Notes under the pieces: generated by a model
Database searches by the model: none
The model's input: the letters and a program-made list of their open reading frames with translations, nothing else
What the model was told of the DNA's origin: nothing
NCBI GenBank assembly: GCA_018242665.1
Contig: JAFEBL010000052.1
Span: 1-34,032, forward strand
Direction: 5' to 3'
Length of the DNA: 34,032 nt
Origin: Nitrospira sp.
GTDB lineage: Bacteria > Nitrospirota > Nitrospiria > Nitrospirales > Nitrospiraceae
In this document: positions 31,101 to 34,032 of the stretch, piece after piece
Numbering within the stretch: position 1 is the first letter of the stretch
How the letters are laid out: every line of letters starts with the position of its first letter
Program-made: the position numbers and the translations under genes

Positions 31101-34032
31101 GCACGAACCTCTCCAATATTGCCACCGTCAACATCCTGGTTGATCCAGTGAACGATGCGCCGACGGACTTGAGCCTGTCGGCGAATACGGTCGCGGAGAA
31201 TGCGGCGAACGGGACGGTGGTGGGCACGATCACCGGGGTCGATCCGGATGCCGGCGACACGAAGACCTACAGTTTCACCGACAGTGCCGGGGGCCGCTTC
31301 GCCATCAACGGCAGCACGGGCGTGATCACGGTGGCCGATGGGACGCTGTTGAACTACGAAGCCGCGACGAGCCACAACGTGACGGTGCGGGTGACGGATG
31401 CCGCCGGGTTGACCTATGACGAGACCTTCGGGATCACCGTAAGCAATGTCAACGAGACGCCGACAGATCTCGCGCTCTCGGCCAATACCGTGGCGGAGAA
31501 TGCGGCGAACGGGACCGTGGTGGGCACCGTGACCGGGACTGATCCGGATGCCGGCGACACCAAAAGTTACACGTTCACCGACAACGCCGGGGGGCGCTTC
31601 GCCATCAACGGCAGCACGGGCGTGATCACGGTGGCCAACGGGACGCTCTTGAACTACGAAGCCGCGACGAGCCACAACGTGACCGTGCGCGTGACCGACG
31701 CCGGCGGGTTGACCTATGACGAAACGTTTACCATCAATCTGACCGACGTGAATGACGCCCCGACGGGCACCGATGCGACAGTCACCATCAGCGAGGATAC
31801 ATCCCATACGCTGACGACCGCGAACTTTGGTTTCAGCGATGCGGACGCCGGCGACAGCTTCAGCGCCGTGCGGATCGATACCCTGCCGACGGCCGGCACG
31901 CTGCGGCTCTCGGGTGTGGCGGTGACGGCAGGGCAGGTGATCTCGGTGGCCGACGTGACGGCGGGCAACCTGCTGTTCACGCCGGCGGCCAATGCGAACG
32001 GCACGGGTTACGCCCAATTCACGTTTTCCGTCCGGGACAGTGTCAACGCCTATGATCCGACGCCCAATACCCTCACGGTCAACGTCACGGCCGTCAACGA
32101 TGCCCCGACGGACCTGGCTCTCTCGGCCAATACCGTGGCGGAAAATGCGGCGAATGGGACGGTGGTCGGCACCGTAACCGGGACTGATCCGGATGCTAGC
32201 GACACGAAGGCCTACACCTTTACCGACAGCGCCGGGGGCCGCTTCGCGATCAACGGCAGCACGGGCGTGATCACGGTGGCCAACGGGACGTTGTTGAACT
32301 ACGAAGTGGCCACCAGCCACAACGTGACCGTGCGGGTAACGGATGCCGCCGGGTTGACCTATGACGAAACGTTCACCATCAACCTGACCGACGTGAACGA
32401 AGCCGCGCCCATCATCACCAGTAACGGCGGCGGGGCGACGGCCTCAATTTCTGTCGTCGAAAACACCAGCGCCGTCACCACCGTGACCGCGACGGATGCC
32501 GACACCAGACAGACGCTCACCTATTCCCTCAGCGGCGGGGTGGACGCATCGAAGTTTACGATCGACAGCAATACGGGTGCCTTGAGGTTTACGACCGCCC
32601 CGAACTTTGAAGCCCCGACCGACAGCGGAACAAACAATGTTTACAACGTGACGGTGCAAGTCTCAGACGGAAACGGAGGAATCGATACCCAGGCTATCGC
32701 CGTGACGGTCACCAACGTCAATGAGGCCCCGACGGACCTGAGCCTGTCGGCGAACACCGTCGCCGAGAATGCGGCCAACGGGACGGTGGTGGGCACGATC
32801 ATCGGGGTCGATCCCGATGCCGGGGACACGAAGGCCTACACGTTCACCAACAGTGCGGGCGGGCGGTTTGCCATTAACCGGACGACGGGCGTGATCACGG
32901 TGGCCAACAGCACGCTGTTGAACTACGAAGCGGCGACCAGCCACAGCGTGACGGTACGGATTACCGACCGGGCCGGAGCGACCTACGACGAGACCTTCAC
33001 CATCAATGTCACCAACGTCAACGAAGCGCCGGCGGGGACCAATACCACGGTCACCATCAACGAGGATACGTCCCTGACCGTGACGGCGGCGAACTTCGGG
33101 TTCAGCGATGTGGACGCCGGGGACAGCTTCAGCGCCGTGCGGATCGATACGCTGCCGACGGCCGGCACGTTGCGGCTCTCGGGTGTGGCGGTGACCGCCG
33201 GGCAGGTGGTGGCCATCGCCGATGTAACGGCGGGCAATCTGGTGTTTACGCCGGTTGCCAATGCCAACGGGACGGGCTATGCCCGGTTCACCTTCTCGGT
33301 GCGCGACAGTTTCAACGCCTACGATCCAACCCCCAATACCCTCACGGTCAATGTCACGGCGGTCAACGATGCGCCGACGGACTTGAACCTCTCAGCGAAC
33401 ACCGTCGCCGAGAATGCGGCCAACGGGACCGTCGTGGGCACGATCACCGCGGTGGACGTGGATGCGGGCGACACGAAGGCGTACAGCTTGACGAATAACG
33501 CCGGGGGCCGGTTTGCGATCAACAGCGCGACGGGCGTGATCACGGTGGCCAACAGCACGCTGTTGAACTACGAAGCGGCGACGAGCCACAGCGTGACGGT
33601 ACGGATTACCGACCGGGCCGGAGCGACGTACGACGAGACCTTCACGATCAATGTCACCAACGTCAATGAAGCGCCGGCGGGGACCAATAGCACGGTCACC
33701 ATCAACGAGGATACGACGCACACGCTGACGGCGGCGAACTTCGGGTTCAGCGACGTGGACGCCGGCGACAGCTTCAGTGCTGTCCGGATCGATACGCTGC
33801 CGACGGCCGGCACGTTGCGGCTCTCGGGTGTGGCGGTGACCGCCGGGCAGGTGATCTCGGTGGCCGACGTCACGGCCGGCAACTTGGTGTTCACCCCGGT
33901 CGCCAACGCCAACGGGACGGGCTATGCCCGGTTCACCTTCTCGGTGCGCGACAGTTTCAACGCCTACGATCCAACCCCCAATACCCTCACGGTCAATGTC
34001 ACGGCCGTCAACGACGCGCCGACGGACTTGAA
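28142..34032 (+). CDS. Giant DUF4347/LamG/cadherin-repeat surface protein (3' end beyond window)
   Basis: The frame is open from ATG 28142 (AGGGG just upstream; ATG 28166 is an alternative) to the window end, over 1960 residues, so the C-terminus is missing. Residues are numbered from 28142. Near residue 45 is LEQRLMFDAA, a short motif found near the N-terminus of many giant secreted proteins. DUF4347 spans 111-261. A jellyroll-like domain lies near 410-580, a cadherin repeat at 594-693, a LamG-like domain at ~699-897, and an Ig-like domain at ~917-1002. From 1003 onward there are cadherin-like repeats with DPDAGDTK and VNDAPTD calcium-type motifs, many in a 215-residue composite unit. No classical Sec signal is seen. 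It is probably an adhesin or matrix protein exported by the four upstream products. Confidence 0.88.
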   Translation, partial: MGFRDGDAMGWFDFMKHNKDDKANASKSSNAPSPAGQLKSSCLSLEQRLMFDAAAAATAAEVAGEAVAQKQADAAVSEDASAETAAPESGDGHELVQALTEFMPAKSPTEIVFVDPTVPDYASLLGGMDPHIEVIMLNGGQDGITQMANALSGRTGIDAIHIISHGEAGTLHLGTGTLTAETMSGRYAEQMATIQQALSEQADILVYGCDFAAGETGQLAVDRLAQLTGADVEASSDLTGHASLGGDWDLEVRTGAIETRIAIDVQEQTDWVGLLAPPTLDATKSPTMSSVLEDAGAPSGSVGTLVSSLVDFATPAGQVDNVTDADSGAQLGIAITAANTTNGTWFYSTNGSTWNALGAVSDGSARLLAADATTRIYFRANANYNGTMSDAITFHAWDQTSGVNGGTGNLFTSSTALDQFNTVSYANNDGTVKWGGSWQEIGEKDGTGSGMVVVNSYAGLAGNSLQIETDFLSMGASRQVDLSTASSATLSFDYIRQHGGGTKGVVSVDVYNGKAWTTLQTFAIDATDAKPQSVKIDISAYANANTQIRFIVSGSDSMGRLHVDNIQVAATEIGGGATAYSHTGDTAALTVTAVNDAPTDLALSANTVTENAANGTVVGTITAVDVDAGDTKTYSFTDNAGGRFAINSSTGVITVANGTLLNYEAATSHNVTVRVTDAGGLTYDETFAVAVTNVNEAPVAVDDRAGLRFDGVDDFVDMGSGAVYEVTDTVTMEAWINREPSSQASQIIINKEGEYEVGLDADGSLKWAFANTTPGWAWHDTGVVIPEHTWTHIAVTYDHGTVTSYVDGVAVEVFAGSGTIGDAHPTKDTLRIGSRENNPANQYFVGQISEVQVWNVARTSGEIAADRSGALNGSEAGLLGYWKFNENSGATADNVTANSDGILGGAAPAQSPQWSTYRVSEDNTLTVTGPGVLANDADPEGNALSAIMVTGPSHATSFTLNADGSFSYRPAADFSGTDSFTYRVSDGTNLSNIATVNILVDPVNDAPTDLSLSANTVAENAANGTVVGTITGVDPDAGDTKTYSFTDSAGGRFAINGSTGVITVADGTLLNYEAATSHNVTVRVTDAAGLTYDETFGITVSNVNETPTDLALSANTVAENAANGTVVGTVTGTDPDAGDTKSYTFTDNAGGRFAINGSTGVITVANGTLLNYEAATSHNVTVRVTDAGGLTYDETFTINLTDVNDAPTGTDATVTISEDTSHTLTTANFGFSDADAGDSFSAVRIDTLPTAGTLRLSGVAVTAGQVISVADVTAGNLLFTPAANANGTGYAQFTFSVRDSVNAYDPTPNTLTVNVTAVNDAPTDLALSANTVAENAANGTVVGTVTGTDPDASDTKAYTFTDSAGGRFAINGSTGVITVANGTLLNYEVATSHNVTVRVTDAAGLTYDETFTINLTDVNEAAPIITSNGGGATASISVVENTSAVTTVTATDADTRQTLTYSLSGGVDASKFTIDSNTGALRFTTAPNFEAPTDSGTNNVYNVTVQVSDGNGGIDTQAIAVTVTNVNEAPTDLSLSANTVAENAANGTVVGTIIGVDPDAGDTKAYTFTNSAGGRFAINRTTGVITVANSTLLNYEAATSHSVTVRITDRAGATYDETFTINVTNVNEAPAGTNTTVTINEDTSLTVTAANFGFSDVDAGDSFSAVRIDTLPTAGTLRLSGVAVTAGQVVAIADVTAGNLVFTPVANANGTGYARFTFSVRDSFNAYDPTPNTLTVNVTAVNDAPTDLNLSANTVAENAANGTVVGTITAVDVDAGDTKAYSLTNNAGGRFAINSATGVITVANSTLLNYEAATSHSVTVRITDRAGATYDETFTINVTNVNEAPAGTNSTVTINEDTTHTLTAANFGFSDVDAGDSFSAVRIDTLPTAGTLRLSGVAVTAGQVISVADVTAGNLVFTPVANANGTGYARFTFSVRDSFNAYDPTPNTLTVNVTAVNDAPTDL
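28472..28924 (+). other. DUF4347 domain of the giant protein
   Basis: The domain runs from EIVFVDPTVPDY to LEVRTGAIETRI. Two conserved points stand out: IHIISHGEAG with His165, and ILVYGCDFAAG with Cys209 (numbered from 28142). A His-Gly after one strand and a Cys after the next is the layout of caspase-like (clan CD) peptidases. This suggests, but does not prove, a processing activity. Confidence 0.75.
30236..30830 (+). other. LamG/concanavalin-like domain inside the giant protein
   Basis: The domain begins LRFDGVDDFVDMG and continues with VTMEAWINRE, WTHIAVTYDHGTVTSYVDG and LLGYWKFNENSG, the standard LamG-type jellyroll landmarks. It interrupts the cadherin-like repeat region and may bind a glycan or protein on a surface. 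Confidence 0.85.
31148..34032 (+). repeat. Tandem coding repeats: 300-bp cadherin unit and 645-bp composite unit
   Basis: A 300-bp cadherin-like unit starts at 31148. A composite of the same unit plus a 345-bp partner domain spans 31448-32092. A lone cadherin unit starts at 32093, followed by a divergent cadherin at ~32399-32716. Two consecutive composite copies then span 32717-33361 and 33362-34006, with another starting at 34007. Equivalent points recur exactly 645 bp apart. Long stretches are identical between copies, which indicates recent duplication. Confidence 0.9.

Noticed and set aside
30914..32320. A 468-codon open frame on the minus strand, and a 375-codon one at 29555-30682
   Set aside because: They lie opposite the repeat-rich giant gene. 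Their translated sequence is repetitive only because the sense repeats are, and they lack recognisable domains.
31148..34032. A CRISPR array suggested by regular repeats
   Set aside because: The repeats are 300 and 645 bp long, stay in one reading frame and encode cadherin-like domains.

Overview
The window is about 34 kb of GC-rich bacterial DNA from a Gram-negative, diderm organism, as shown by a TolC-type outer-membrane lipoprotein with periplasmic adaptors. Gene content (FAAL-NRPS, ECF sigma/RskA pair, DUF4347-cadherin giant protein with M50/HlyD fusions) and the short GTGAAAC-type intergenic repeats are reminiscent of Nitrospira or a relative. That is an impression only; no taxonomic marker gene is present.

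Layout. 1-4.3 kb: the 3' part of a ketopantoate-reductase-like gene with an unusual C-terminal sulfite-oxidase-like domain, a convergent MATE transporter, a solitary DUF2779 nuclease (Cas4-like N-terminus plus exonuclease-like C-terminus), a 44-residue membrane protein and a tRNA-Ser(CGA). 4.6-16.5 kb: a compact lipopeptide cassette. It holds one 3117-residue synthetase (FAAL-ACP-C-A-PCP-C-A-PCP-TE), a SyrD/PvdE-type cyclic-peptide ABC exporter and an Sfp-type phosphopantetheinyl transferase. The predicted product is a fatty-acylated dipeptide; the second residue is probably Gly and the first possibly basic. The thioesterase has Cys instead of Ser as nucleophile.

16.5-22.0 kb, all minus strand: tadA, an RskA-like anti-sigma factor with a long coiled coil, its ECF sigma factor, a MurG-like glycosyltransferase homologue, and four small genes, two of them TPR proteins. 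One gap carries 7-bp repeats in two inverted arrays.

22.3-34 kb, all plus strand: an apparent dedicated secretion operon. It encodes a TolC-family lipoprotein, a short HlyD-type adaptor, a second adaptor with a cytoplasmic GAF-like domain, and a PqqD-like/M50 peptidase/HlyD fusion. A giant surface protein follows and runs off the window; it carries a short LEQRLMFDAA motif, a DUF4347 domain with caspase-like His and Cys, a LamG-like domain and cadherin-like repeats. No ABC ATPase lies in the locus, so it is not a conventional type I system. This operon is the best candidate for an under-described system; the Cys-thioesterase lipodipeptide synthetase is second.
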